Part shown: piece after piece, positions 17,795 through 26,528 of the stretch
Numbering within the stretch: position 1 is the first letter of the stretch
How the letters are laid out: each line of letters begins with the position of its first letter
Origin: Micromonospora purpureochromogenes
GTDB taxonomy: Bacteria; Actinomycetota; Actinomycetes; Mycobacteriales; Micromonosporaceae
Length of the DNA: 64,000 nucleotides
Direction of reading: 5' to 3'
NCBI RefSeq assembly: GCF_900091515.1
Contig: NZ_LT607410.1
Coordinates: 5,270,001 to 5,334,000, forward strand
The notes under the pieces: model-generated
The model's database searches: none
Told to the model about the DNA's origin: nothing
Seen by the model: only the letters and a program-made list of their open reading frames with translations
Program-made: the position numbers and the translations under genes

Positions 17795-18451
17795 GTGATC
17801 GCGAGCGTGTTCTTCGACGTGGGCGAGACGATCGTCGACGAGTCCCGGGAATACGGAACCTGGGCGGACTGGCTGGGCGTGCCCCGGCACACGTTCTCGG
17901 CGGTCTTCGGGGCTGTGATCGCTCGCGGTCTGGACTACCGGGAAACGTTCCAAGTCTTCCGGCCCGGCTTCGACCTAACCGAGGAACGGAAGCGCCGCGC
18001 AGCGGTCGGCCAGCCCGAGCACTTCTCCGAGGAGAACCTCTACCCGGATGCTCGGCCGTGCCTGGCCGCGCTGCGTGAGTTGGGCGTGCAGGTTGGCCTG
18101 GCCGGTAACCAGACGGCAAGGGCCGAGACGATCCTGCGCGCCTTGGACCTGCCGGTGGAAGTGATCGGCACGTCGGACGGCTGGGGCGTGGAAAAGCCGT
18201 CGGCGGCGTTCTTTGAGCGGGTTGTCGCGGAGGCGGGCTGCCCAGCCGATCAGGTGCTGTACGTCGGTGACCGGCTGGACAACGACATCCGGCCCGCGCA
18301 GGACGCCGGGATCGCGACCGCGCTGGTACGGCGCGGCCCGTGGGGGCACATCCTCGACGACAAGGCCGTCAGCGAGCGCTGCTTGTTCCGGCTCGACTCG
18401 CTGGCTGAGCTGCCCGAGCTGGTGCGCAAGCACAACGAGTCGGCGGCCTAG
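17795..18451 (+). CDS. HAD-superfamily hydrolase
   Basis: 218 residues. HAD motif I is FFDVGET (nucleophile D8, with G10 in place of the usual second aspartate). Motif II is LAGNQ (N105), motif III is VEKPSAAFF (K134), and motif IV is VGDRLDNDI (D159, D164). A helical cap lies between motif I and II. The change DxD to DxG is seen in some HAD members and may alter phosphatase activity. Start is GTG. The stop overlaps by four bases with the convergent XRE regulator, so the two ends are probably ancient neighbours. Confidence 0.88.
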   Translation: MIASVFFDVGETIVDESREYGTWADWLGVPRHTFSAVFGAVIARGLDYRETFQVFRPGFDLTEERKRRAAVGQPEHFSEENLYPDARPCLAALRELGVQVGLAGNQTARAETILRALDLPVEVIGTSDGWGVEKPSAAFFERVVAEAGCPADQVLYVGDRLDNDIRPAQDAGIATALVRRGPWGHILDDKAVSERCLFRLDSLAELPELVRKHNESAA

Positions 18452-19781
18452 CTGCCGGGTAGGGCGGCTCGGCTGGCGGCGAGGGCGGCGACGCGTTCGT
18501 CGAGCTGCCTGCCCTGCCGGCTGTCGCCGAGTATGGGCCGAACTTCCCTGACTCGGTCGAGGCCGGTGCCGTACCAGTCGTTGTGTAGGGCGTCCATCGC
18601 CTGGTTGAGGTAGTCGGCGGCGTGGTCGCCGTCGTCGCTGTGTGCGGAGGCCAGGTCGGCGAGTATGACACTGCGCTGCTTGGCCGCGTTGGCGCTCAGG
18701 CCGGTGAGGGCCTCGGTGAGCTGCCTGGTGGCCTCGGTGTGGTCGTCGGCTGCGAGTGCCGCGTAGCCGGCGAAGGAGCGCAGCCGGCCGGCGTCGTAGA
18801 AGTCGAGCCATTCCGGCGGGGTGGGGTTGGCCTCGATCGTGGTTGCGGCGAGGTCGATCTGGTGGCGGCTGGCGGCGCCGGCGCCGGCGCGGGCTTCGAC
18901 TTCCGAGGCGACGCAGTGCAGCCAGGAGCGGACGGCCGGGCTGACGCCGTACCAGGTGTGCTGGAGCGCCGCGTCGACCAGTGGGCGGGCGGCGGAGGGG
19001 TCGTGGCTGAAGGCGGGGATGAAGGCCATGTGGCCGAGGACGGCGGCGGCCAGGGCGTGGTCTCCGGCTTCCCGGGTCGCGGCGAGGGCGACGTCGTAGC
19101 AGCGCTGGGCGATGGCGGGTTGGCGGAGGTCGAAGAACGCCAGGCGGGCGGTGAGGAGCGCGGACTCGGCGAGGGCGGCCGCGAGGGTAGTGCGGCTGGT
19201 GCCGCTCGCCGCGCGGACGAGTCCGGTGCCGAGCTGGGTATGGGCGTATGCGGCCTCGTAGAGCGGCCGGGCCGGGCTGGTCCAGTACAGCGCCCGCTGG
19301 CAGCGGACCTGTCCGTGTACGCGTCCGGGTCGTTGGTCTTCGTGTCGGCGTGCGCTGCCTGCGGGTCCAGTGACAGCAGCGGAGCGACCAGGGGCAGCAT
19401 GCTCGCGCCGAACAGTGCGCGCAGGACCGCTGCCCGGTCCCAACCGCCTTCGTTCTCGTCTCCGGTGAGCATGTCCCACAACGTCCTGAACTCGTGCAAT
19501 GTCTCCGCCTGCGGGCACATGGCCAGCTCGTCGGGGGTGAGGAGGCCGAGCTGGCTGGCTGGCTTGTCGAAGGTGGCCACCATGTGCTTGCGGTAGCGGG
19601 GGTCGGGCCACCGTTCGCCGGTCTCCCATCGCCGCACCGTGTTGGCGTTGAGGCCGGTGTCCGTCTCTCCGGCGCGGCTCATCCCCGCGCGAATGCGCTC
19701 GGCGACCTCCTCGTACGACCAGCCCCGCTGGAGCCTCTCCCACGCTAGCCGCCGGTTGGGGGGATAGCGCCGTCCGGCCAT
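18448..19781 (-). pseudogene. XRE-family regulator with TPR-like C terminus, frameshifted
   Basis: The N-terminal frame (from ATG 19781, with GGAGG seven bases upstream) has an HTH (RLAWERLQRGWSYEEVAERI, NTVRRWETGERWPDP) and continues to NDPDAYTD. The rest continues in another frame (VRCQRALYWTSPARPLYEAA, then ALAESALLTARLAFFDLRQP and YDVALAATREAGDHALAAAV) to the end at 18448. The crossover is at about 19303-19316 and equals one base. This layout, HTH followed by a TPR-like sensor, is typical of actinomycete regulators of morphology or antibiotics. It is either disrupted or affected by a sequencing error. A palindrome GTCGAC-cgca-GTCGAC (19805-19820) just upstream could be its operator. Confidence 0.75.
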
Positions 19782-20402
19782 CTGAACACCTCCGCGCATT
19801 GCTTGTCGACCGCAGTCGACGCTAGCTACCTCCGCTACGGCTCGTCACCGCCTGGTTGCGAGCGGACGGCTGGTGGACGGTACCGCCCGGCTCCTGTGGA
19901 CGGTTCGCTGATGTTGAGCATCGAAGACCGCTGCGGAGCGGCGGGCCAGCTCACTGACCCATTGTCATCGACGCCAGGAGATTCATGGTGGACAGGTTGA
20001 TCGAATCTGGCAAGGCGGCCAGGGAGTTTGCTCGGCCGACTGTGGCGGTGGCCGGATGCGCGTTCGTGAGGGTGACTCCTCGTCCGCGTACCGCCATCGG
20101 GGCTGCGCGGGCGGGTGACCGGCGGCGTGCTCCCAGCCGCCGCCTCGCGATGGCGGACCCGCCGGGATTCCGGCGGGTCCGCCAGGACTGGCCGAGGAGC
20201 TGGGTTCGTCGACCGGTGGCGCCATGACCCTGTATATCTCGCAGCACGCCTTCGCCGGAACCACGGACATCCCACACCACTTGGTTCCCGTCTCGGTGCG
20301 GGTGGTTACCGACCGGGCGGCGGTATCGCCGGGAGACCCTCCCCTCCTAACGCATGTGTGGCAGCGGGTGTTCGCGCAGCGGACCGACATCAGCAGGCAG
20401 CG
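19782..20402. other. Intergenic region of 0.6 kb
   Basis: No convincing gene on either strand. It contains the GTCGAC inverted repeat (19805-19820) and a perfect terminator-like hairpin (20151-20184). Confidence 0.45.
20151..20184. terminator. Hairpin with 15-bp perfect stem
   Basis: TGGCGGACCCGCCGG pairs with its exact complement across a GATT loop. It lies in gene-free DNA, so the transcript it ended is not identifiable. Confidence 0.6.
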
Positions 20403-20937
20403 ATGATGGCCCGTGTGCGGGTGACCGCCGCTGCCCGATTCATCGGCCCATATCTGGTCGACGCGCTACTCTCCCGCGGCGTAAAGGTCGTTGGCCTCGA
20501 CCGTCGCGGGCTTGGTGATCACGGCATCGCCGATGAGAACCTGGCGGCAGTCGAGAATCGGCTGTGCACCCCGGTGTGCCGGAACCTGTCCACCGACCAA
20601 CTCGGCGACGCCCTGGACGGCTGCGACACCGTGTTTCACTTGGCCGCCCGGCCAGGAGTCCGGCCGCCATGGGCCGCGGAGTTCGTCGACTACGCCCAAG
20701 CCAACGTACTCGGCACCAACCGGCTGCTTGATGCCTGCGTTCGATCGGGCTTTCACCGGCTGTGCCCGCCTCGTCGTCCAGCGTCTGCGGCCCGGCGAAT
20801 CGGCCCAACCGCGAGGCCGACCCGACCTCTCCGGTCTCGCCGTACACCCTCTGCGCTGCAACTCTCACCGCACCAGCAGCCCTGTGCCGATCAACACTGC
20901 CCATCCGGTCGGCAACTGCTGTCGAGACCGCTGAAGG
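20403..20937 (+). pseudogene. Decayed NAD-dependent sugar epimerase
   Basis: From ATG 20403 the text VRVTAAARFIGPYLVDALLS, then VVGLDRRGLGDHG, DALDGCDTVFHLAARPGV and NVLGTNRLLDACVRSGFHR is clearly an extended SDR epimerase. However, the dinucleotide-binding GxxGxxG has become A-A-A-R-F-I-G. At about 20760 the frame changes to one reading PASSSSVCGPA, TSPVSPY and LCRST, the expected SSSSVYG / SPY region. The catalytic YxxxK is lost and the protein stops matching after about 20937. It is a true pseudogene with several lesions. Confidence 0.75.
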
Positions 20938-20965
20938 TGAGTGCCATCACCTCCCTCGGTGCGGC

Positions 20966-21388
20966 ATGGAGCTCACTGTGCCGCTGCCGATCCCGCAGCC
21001 AGGCCGGGTGGGCACCTCGCTCCGCGCGGGAGCGGCGCCCGAATGGAGGCCGCTGGTGACATCCAAGCTGCCGATCCCAAGTGCCGGGCCCAAGCCGATC
21101 CGGCCGAGCTACAGGACGGAGACAGCACCCCCACACACCCCGCTGCGGCCGATCTGGGTGTGCCGCTCGTGCGGCCAGCCATGGCCCTGCGCCGAAGCGC
21201 GTCTCCTACTGAAGGTTGAGTACGAGTCCGCTCTCCCCGCCCTGTCGATCTACCTCAGCGGCTTGATGTACGAGGCGATGCGTGACCTGCTCCATCTGAA
21301 CCCGCACGACGGGCCAAGCCCGCGCGAGATGTTCGAGCGCTTCGTCGCCTGGGGGCCATTCCGAAAGTCGATCGTGGAGGGCCGGTGA
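20966..21388 (+). CDS. Small conserved hypothetical with CxxC-x4-C motif
   Basis: About 140 residues from ATG 20966; a GTG at 21055 or so is an alternative. The conserved part is RPIWVCRSCGQPWPCAEAR followed by helices (SALPALSIYLSGLMYEAMRDL, then PREMFERFVAWGPFRKS). The cysteine cluster CRSCGQPWPC suggests metal binding. Members of this actinobacterial family are often labelled flavin reductase, but there is no flavin-binding motif, so I do not follow that label. It lies before two more island genes on the same strand, but the gap of 170 bp argues for its own promoter. Confidence 0.65.
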   Translation: MELTVPLPIPQPGRVGTSLRAGAAPEWRPLVTSKLPIPSAGPKPIRPSYRTETAPPHTPLRPIWVCRSCGQPWPCAEARLLLKVEYESALPALSIYLSGLMYEAMRDLLHLNPHDGPSPREMFERFVAWGPFRKSIVEGR

Positions 21389-21557
21389 CCATGCGCTGTC
21401 ACCTGCTGAGGATGAGAGGGCCTCCGTAACCGACCGCCCGAGCCCTCCGCGCCTCATGATCCGATCCACGACATGAAATGCACCGACGCAACTCAGCCTC
21501 GAAGGTACCGCGATGACGCACCCTCCTCGCTGACCCGCACAGAATGAAGGAGGAGTC

Positions 21558-22046
21558 TTGAGTATTACCGCAGACAGGCCGGCCACGACAATCGCCGCAG
21601 ACCCTCGCACCCTCGTCTCGGCCGAGGTGTTCGACAAGATCGCCCACTACTTCGCCGCCAGGCAGGAGGTGACCCAGGGCTACGCCGAGCGTGCGGTCGG
21701 GCAGTTCCTCGTCTTTCTGAAGGCGTACGCCGACCGCGTGGACAAGCCCGACTTCGGGATGCTCCTGCCGACCGGCGAGTCCTACCGCGTCGTGCCGACC
21801 CGGCCGGTCGACGCTGTCTGGCACGCCGCCCTCCAGATCAGCGAGCCCTACACGGCCGCCTGCAAGGAGATCGCGGGCCACTACGTGCACCACCGGCCAA
21901 TCCAGACCGAAGCCATGCAGGACGGCACCGCCATCACCTACACACTCGCGGCATTGCACGACACCGGCTACCGCGTCGACATGGAATTCTGGGGTGGCCA
22001 GGCCGAGTCCTGCTGTCCGCCGAACCCGCCTCAGCCCGGCAAGTAG
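21558..22046 (+). CDS. Glycine-rich-domain-like hypothetical protein
   Basis: 162 residues from a TTG start with a near-perfect AAGGAGGAG upstream. The signature PVDAVWHAALQISEPYTAAC, followed by KEIAGHYVHHRP, matches the D-x-x-WH-x(n)-Y-x-x-x-C-x(n)-G-x-x-x-x-H core of the glycine-rich domain protein-like group (PF07173), whose function is unknown; the W-H and H-H residues suggest a metal or ligand site. CC near the C terminus may be redox-active. It is followed after 14 bp by a kinase-like gene, so the two are probably co-transcribed. Confidence 0.75.
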   Translation: MSITADRPATTIAADPRTLVSAEVFDKIAHYFAARQEVTQGYAERAVGQFLVFLKAYADRVDKPDFGMLLPTGESYRVVPTRPVDAVWHAALQISEPYTAACKEIAGHYVHHRPIQTEAMQDGTAITYTLAALHDTGYRVDMEFWGGQAESCCPPNPPQPGK

Positions 22047-22060
22047 CAGAAAGAGAACCG

Positions 22061-22852
22061 ATGCGTAGCGACTGGACCGCTCTGCCGGAGACTGTCACGA
22101 CAGGGATCGCCGAACGGGTCGGTGGAGCCTTCGGCGTAGCCCCGGCTACGAGTGGGAACCATGCGGAGATCGCCTCGACGGTCACCGGGCCAGCCGGTCA
22201 GGTCTTCGTCAAGGCGGCCTCTGGAGAGCTGAGCGTTCGGTCACTGCGCTACGAGCTGGCGGTAACCCAGGCCATCGACCGGTACCCGCCCGCAGTCCTG
22301 TGGCACTTCGACTCCGATGGTTGGCTGGTGGTGGGGACCGAGCATCTCGCCGGTCCCCACCCCGACCTGTCACCCGGCAGTGCGGATCTCGATCTGCTCG
22401 CCGTCGCACTCAAGGGACTCCAGGAGACTCCCGCGCCCGGCGACTCATGGTTCACCCCGCCAGCCCGCCTCGGGTTCGCACACCCGGCGATGGACGGCGA
22501 GATACTCATCCACTCCGACCTCAATCCGGCCAACTTGATCGTGACTCCGCACGGCCTACGGATCGTCGATTGGGCATGGGCAACGAAGGCAGCTCCGTGG
22601 GTCGAACTCGCATTGCTCGTCCAGTGGCTCATCGGCAGCGGCCACAGCGCCGAACAGGCAGAAGAGTGGCTGACGCAGCTTCCCGCATGGACCGCGACCG
22701 ACCGCGAGGTGTTGGAAGACTTCGCGTCAAAGAACGCATCCAAGTGGTCGGCCAAGTCCCGGCAGAGCACCGAAAGCTGGGTACACGACCTGGCGACGTG
22801 GACCGGTGAGTGGGCAGCCCACCGGACCGCCAGCCATCAGTCAGGCACATGA
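22061..22852 (+). CDS. Aminoglycoside phosphotransferase-family kinase
   Basis: 263 residues with the APH/choline-kinase fold. Visible are a possible ATP-anchoring K51 (QVFVKAASGE), the Brenner-type catalytic loop HSDLNPANLIV (H151, D153, N158) and the metal-binding IVDWAWA (D170). No known resistance class is evident; many such genes act on small molecules or are of unknown target. It is probably an operon with the preceding gene, which would make this a two-gene unit conserved as a pair. It is the last gene before the tRNA-side repeat. Confidence 0.88.
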   Translation: MRSDWTALPETVTTGIAERVGGAFGVAPATSGNHAEIASTVTGPAGQVFVKAASGELSVRSLRYELAVTQAIDRYPPAVLWHFDSDGWLVVGTEHLAGPHPDLSPGSADLDLLAVALKGLQETPAPGDSWFTPPARLGFAHPAMDGEILIHSDLNPANLIVTPHGLRIVDWAWATKAAPWVELALLVQWLIGSGHSAEQAEEWLTQLPAWTATDREVLEDFASKNASKWSAKSRQSTESWVHDLATWTGEWAAHRTASHQSGT

Positions 22853-22996
22853 GCGATAGCGGGACGGCTCCCTCGTGACATGGGGCCCGGTACTGGTAGC
22901 TCCAAGTCCTCCATCAGCCGGCCAGCCCGGTCGGACCGGTAACCCGAGGCCGCCGCCGGGCGCCCCCACGGCGATCGGACCCCAGAGCCGAACGCC

Positions 22997-23018
22997 CTGC
23001 TCCCAATCTGCTCCCAAT
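22997..23018. repeat. Tandem 11-bp repeat next to tRNA (possible integrase arm site)
   Basis: CTGCTCCCAAT occurs twice, head to tail without spacer. Paired CTCCC motifs of this kind also end the 74-bp repeats at about 6957-6975 and 10445-10464. The position, about 70 bp from the 3' end of a tRNA gene, fits an attachment region of an integrative element. Confidence 0.55.
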
Positions 23019-23036
23019 TTAAGGGGCAACAGCGCG

Positions 23037-23071
23037 GAAGCCCGTTACCGGCTGAACCGGTGACGGGCTTC
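23037..23071. terminator. Hairpin downstream of tRNA-Val
   Basis: A 15-bp stem (GAAGCCCGTTACCGG, one G-T pair) around CTGAA, lying 18 bp beyond the CCA end. It is the likely terminator of the tRNA transcript. Confidence 0.75.
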
Positions 23072-23088
23072 CTACCTGCATGTATCTA

Positions 23089-23163
23089 TGGTGGGCGATA
23101 CTGGGATCGAACCAGTGACCTCTTCGGTGTGAACGAAGCGCTCTCCCGCTGAGCTAATCGCCC
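23089..23163 (-). tRNA. tRNA-Val (anticodon CAC), CCA encoded
   Basis: On the minus strand the acceptor arms GGGCGAT / ATCGCCC pair. The D arm holds GCTCAGCGGGAGAGC, the anticodon stem is CTTCG/CGAAG around TTCACAC (anticodon CAC), and the T arm contains GGTTCGATCC. Discriminator A and CCA follow. It is the apparent boundary between the gene-poor island (left) and dense core genes (right), and tRNA 3' ends are standard integration sites. Confidence 0.97.
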
Positions 23164-23257
23164 TCAGCGCCGATGACTCTACCTGATCGTGCGAGCGGAC
23201 CGGAAATCCGGGTCCCGCGCGCCGCACCCGGCTCGGCCGCCCGCCGCACCCGACCGG

Positions 23258-23923
23258 TCAGTGCGTGGCGAGGTAGTGCAGCAGCCGGGCCACCAGGTCG
23301 ATGCCGAGGCTGTACTTGAGCGAGAGCCACACCACCGTGGCGACGAAGATCAGGCCGACCGAGCCGAGGGCGATGCGTACCGGCAGGGACCGGGAGGTGG
23401 CCCAGCGGGTCCAGGCCTGCACGTGCCGGCGGGTGAAGGCGAGCAGCCGGCGGGCCCAGTGGAACTCGACGGCCCAGATGGCGAGGCCGCCGATCACGAT
23501 CAGCCAGCCGGGGCCGGGCAGCGGGATCAGGGCGAGGCCGACGGTGACGACCAGCGCCCCGGCGATCGCAATGAAGATCTTGAGTGCGACCCGGCCGGTG
23601 GGGTTGGCGCGGATCAGGTCGAGACTGGTCCGTACCCGTTGCCGGAGGCCTGTCGGCGGCCGCTCGGCGACGGCCGTACCGGTGGACCCGCGACCGCCGG
23701 CGGCAAGGCCGGAGGGGCCGCGATGAGCCGGGCGGACGGGCCGCGAGGCGGCGCCGCGAGCAGTCGCACGACCTTGACCGGAGCGGCCGCCGGGGGCAGG
23801 CCGACCGGTCCCGTCGTGCTGATCCTTCGGCACCGCGTTCCCCCGCCTTTCGGCTGCTCGGGCCCCTACTTTCGGTGGGTCGGTCACGGTCGCCGCATCC
23901 ACTGAGGATCGGTTCGTGACCAT
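23258..23923 (-). CDS. PGPGW-family transmembrane protein (TIGR02611 type)
   Basis: 221 residues. A long, basic and disordered N-terminal tail (about 95 residues rich in R, G, P) precedes the membrane domain. The family signature PLPGPGWLIVIGGLAIWAVE is present, with three to four hydrophobic segments. A conserved WARRLLAFTRRHVQAW follows. Function is unknown. The gene is divergent from ssgB, with 272 bp between them that must hold both promoters. Confidence 0.85.
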   Translation of the reverse strand: MVTNRSSVDAATVTDPPKVGARAAERRGNAVPKDQHDGTGRPAPGGRSGQGRATARGAASRPVRPAHRGPSGLAAGGRGSTGTAVAERPPTGLRQRVRTSLDLIRANPTGRVALKIFIAIAGALVVTVGLALIPLPGPGWLIVIGGLAIWAVEFHWARRLLAFTRRHVQAWTRWATSRSLPVRIALGSVGLIFVATVVWLSLKYSLGIDLVARLLHYLATH

Positions 23924-24195
23924 TTCACCCCCCAGTGTCGCCCCGGCCCGTCACTTGCGCAGACCACTGGACGTTACCGGAGTAAGTCGACGACTGAGCC
24001 ACCCGACGCCGGGCGGGATCACGCACTGGGCAGACCGGAAATCGTACAAGAAGTTTCACATTCTGGCGGCGCTTCCGAGGCACTTCCCACCACTGGGTGA
24101 AGTCAGCGTATGGCGGAGCGTAGCCAGGAGTAGCACCTGAGTATGGGAAAAGCGGGACACGCGCGTTCCGCAGCGGTGCCGGGGGGAGAACGTCC

Positions 24196-24627
24196 ATGAG
24201 TGTCATCCGACCGACGACCGTAGAGGTCGAGACGTCGCTAAGGCTCGTCGCACCTGACGCCACCGCCTTGCCGGTGCGTGCCAGTCTGCGTTACGACCCT
24301 GCTGACCCGTATGCGGTCCATGTCCTGTTCCACGCCGAATCCGCCGGTGGCGAGGCCGTCAGTTGGTCCTTCGCCCGCGAACTGCTGGTGACCGGTCTCG
24401 ACGAACCGGCGGGCATCGGCGACGTCCGGGTCTGGCCGTGGGCCACCCCGCGCGGCGACTTCGTCGCGCTGGCGCTGTCGTCACCCGACGGCAACGCGCT
24501 CTTCGAGGTGCCGCGCAGCGTGCTGGTGCGCTTCCTGCGGCGGACCTACGTCGTCGTCCCGCGCGGCCGCGAGGCCGAGCACCTCGACGTCGACACAGCG
24601 GTGAACCGGCTGCTCGCCGGCCGCTGA
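24196..24627 (+). CDS. ssgB: SsgB, sporulation-specific cell division regulator
   Basis: 143 residues, the length of SsgB. Recognisable stretches are PVRASLRYDPADPYAVHVLF, AVSWSFARELLVTGL, GDVRVWPW and FEVPRSVLVRFLRRTYVVVP. In Streptomyces SsgB positions FtsZ at future septa in aerial hyphae, so it indicates a sporulating actinomycete. The ATG has GGGGGAGAAC upstream. It is monocistronic, bounded by the hairpin at 24639-24673. It is the best lineage marker in the window. Confidence 0.93.
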   Translation: MSVIRPTTVEVETSLRLVAPDATALPVRASLRYDPADPYAVHVLFHAESAGGEAVSWSFARELLVTGLDEPAGIGDVRVWPWATPRGDFVALALSSPDGNALFEVPRSVLVRFLRRTYVVVPRGREAEHLDVDTAVNRLLAGR

Positions 24628-24638
24628 CCCATCCGATC

Positions 24639-24673
24639 GGAGCCGCGCGGATCTGCCGAGTCCGCGCGGCTCC
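24639..24673. terminator. Bidirectional hairpin between ssgB and the SDR gene
   Basis: A 13-bp perfect stem (GGAGCCGCGCGGA) with a nine-base loop, placed between two convergent stop codons. Confidence 0.75.
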
Positions 24674-24697
24674 GGCTCACCCGCGACCGGGTACGCC

Positions 24698-25477
24698 TCA
24701 GCCGTGCGTGGTGAGGCCGCCGTCGACGGGAATCACCGCGCCGGTCAGGTACGCCCCGGCGCGCGACGACAGGTAGATCGCCGTGCCCGCCATGTCCTCC
24801 GGGCGGCCGATCCGACCCAGCGGCACCTGCTGTTCGATCGCCGAACGGGACGCCGGGTCCTGCAGGGCGAAAGCCATCATCTTGCTCTCGAACGGGCCCG
24901 GGGCGATCGCGTTGACCGTGATCTGCTCACCGGCCAACTGGTGGGCCACGCTGCGGGTCAGCATGTGCACGGCGGCCTTGGTGGCCGAGTAGGCGTACAC
25001 CTCCATGAACGGCACCCGGATGCCGTCGACCGAGCCGATGTTGATCACGCGGGCCGGGTCGTCGGCGGTGGCCGCGGCGCGCAGCGCCGGCAGCAGCGCG
25101 GTGGTGAGCCGGAAGACCGCCTTGACGTTCACCGCCCAGAGCTTGTCGAACGCGCTCTCCGGGTACGCCTCCAACGGCGCGCCCCAGGTCGCGCCCGCGT
25201 TGTTGACCAGCACGTCGAGCCGGTCGCCGGTGCGCTCCCGCACGGCCGCGGCCAGCCCCTCGGCGCCCGCGTCGTGGCTCAGGTCGGCCGGCACGCCCTC
25301 GCACCGCCCCTCGGTGGAGAGTTCCTTGGCCACCGCCGCGCAGACGTCGGCCTTGCGGGACGAGACGATCACCCGGGCGCCGGCCTGCACGAAGCCCCGG
25401 GCGATCATCAGCCCGATCCCCCGCGTGCCGCCGGTGACCAGAACCGTCTTGTCGGCGACCGAGAACAGCTCCGTCAT
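24698..25477 (-). CDS. Short-chain dehydrogenase/reductase
   Basis: About 259 residues from ATG 25477, which has GAGGG six bases upstream; the longer frame to 25594 lacks conserved sequence. Classical SDR motifs are complete: TGGTRGIG cofactor loop (15-22), NNAGA, the catalytic serine in INIGSVDG, YSATK (Y-x-x-x-K) and a PGPFESKM loop. An arginine after the first glycine motif and SSRK after strand 2 suggest NADP preference. It is close to 3-oxoacyl-ACP reductase-like or gluconate dehydrogenase-like members. It is divergent from an AraC gene that may regulate it. Confidence 0.92.
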   Translation of the reverse strand: MTELFSVADKTVLVTGGTRGIGLMIARGFVQAGARVIVSSRKADVCAAVAKELSTEGRCEGVPADLSHDAGAEGLAAAVRERTGDRLDVLVNNAGATWGAPLEAYPESAFDKLWAVNVKAVFRLTTALLPALRAAATADDPARVINIGSVDGIRVPFMEVYAYSATKAAVHMLTRSVAHQLAGEQITVNAIAPGPFESKMMAFALQDPASRSAIEQQVPLGRIGRPEDMAGTAIYLSSRAGAYLTGAVIPVDGGLTTHG

Positions 25478-25615
25478 GCCCATCCCTCGCGAGTCGGTGG
25501 ACCTACCGCTCGGTAACGTAACCGGGCTCCGGACCGGGGACAACCCCGCGTACGCGACACCGCGGTCCCGTCGCCGGGATGCGACCACCCCCACCTCCGG
25601 TTACCGTCGCAGGTG

Positions 25616-26506
25616 ATGGTCCCTTCCGGTCAGCTCTCCCCGGCAACGCGCCCCGACCTGCCCACCGCCGAGATCGACCTGCTCGACCTCGGTGACCTCG
25701 CCGCCGAGCCCGGGTGGCGCCGCCCGACCCTGCTCGACGCGGATCTGCTGATCCTGGTCACCGGCGGCCATGGCACGGCCGAGCTGGACTTCCGCCCGTT
25801 GCCGTGCCGGCCGGGCACGCTGCTGCGGGCCAGCCCCGGCCAGGTGCTGCGCTGCACCCCGCAGCTCGACGCGACGGTGGTGCGCTGGCGCGGCGAGACG
25901 CTGCGCGGCCTGGACGTCGAGCCGGACGCCGTGCCGACCCACCACCAGCTCGCCGGCGAGGACGAGGACGCGGTGATCAACGAGGTCAGCCAGTTGGCGG
26001 TGGACAGTCGCCGGCACCGCGCCAACCCGGCCGCCCAGGCGCTGCTCCGCCACGAGCTGGCGGTACTGCTGCTGCGCCTGGCACTGCTCCCCACCGACCG
26101 GCCCGGCGGTGCTGACGGCGGGCCGCACCGGTCGGAGCTGGCCACCTTCCACCGGCTGTGCCGGGAGATCGAGCGCGGCTACCAGCACACCCGCCGGGTC
26201 GAGGACTACGCCGCCCAGTTGGGCTGCTCGGTGCGTACCCTGACCCGGGCCTGCCTGGCGGTGACCGGGCGCAGCGCCAAGCAGGTGGTGGACGAGCGGG
26301 TCGCGCTCCAGGCCAGCCGGCTGCTGGCCGCCACCGACGAGCCGGTGGCCCGGATCGGTCGCCGGCTGGGCTTCCCCGAGCCGACCAACTTCGGCCGCTT
26401 CTTCACCCGGGAGGTCGGGGTGAGCCCGGGGGCGTTCCGGGCCGCGCGAGAGCAGCCGCTGCGCCGGATCGTCCGGCAGCGTCGGCCCGCCGACCAGGCG
26501 GAGTGA
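25616..26506 (+). CDS. AraC/XylS-family transcriptional regulator
   Basis: About 296 residues. The N-terminal sensor part is of the AraC_binding cupin type (ILVTGGHGTAELDFRPLPC, PGTLLRASPGQVLR). The C-terminal pair of helix-turn-helices is clear: RVEDYAAQLGCSVRTLTRAC, then PVARIGRRLGFPEPTNFGRF followed by FTREVGVSPGAFR. The start could be GTG 25613 or ATG 25616, next to each other. The 138-bp gap to the divergent SDR gene is the likely control region, so the SDR gene is its first candidate target. Confidence 0.92.
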   Translation: MVPSGQLSPATRPDLPTAEIDLLDLGDLAAEPGWRRPTLLDADLLILVTGGHGTAELDFRPLPCRPGTLLRASPGQVLRCTPQLDATVVRWRGETLRGLDVEPDAVPTHHQLAGEDEDAVINEVSQLAVDSRRHRANPAAQALLRHELAVLLLRLALLPTDRPGGADGGPHRSELATFHRLCREIERGYQHTRRVEDYAAQLGCSVRTLTRACLAVTGRSAKQVVDERVALQASRLLAATDEPVARIGRRLGFPEPTNFGRFFTREVGVSPGAFRAAREQPLRRIVRQRRPADQAE

Positions 26507-26528
26507 GCCGGCCGGGCATGATGGCGGG

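Noticed and set aside
17109..18119. A 336-codon minus-strand frame over 17.1-18.1 kb
   Set aside because: It overlaps the well-supported HAD gene on the other strand and is arginine-rich, so it is a shadow.
1..23088. A second copy of the tRNA-Val 3' end (att site) in the island
   Set aside because: Reading by eye for CTGGGATCGAACC-like text found none. A computed search of the flanking genome is needed.
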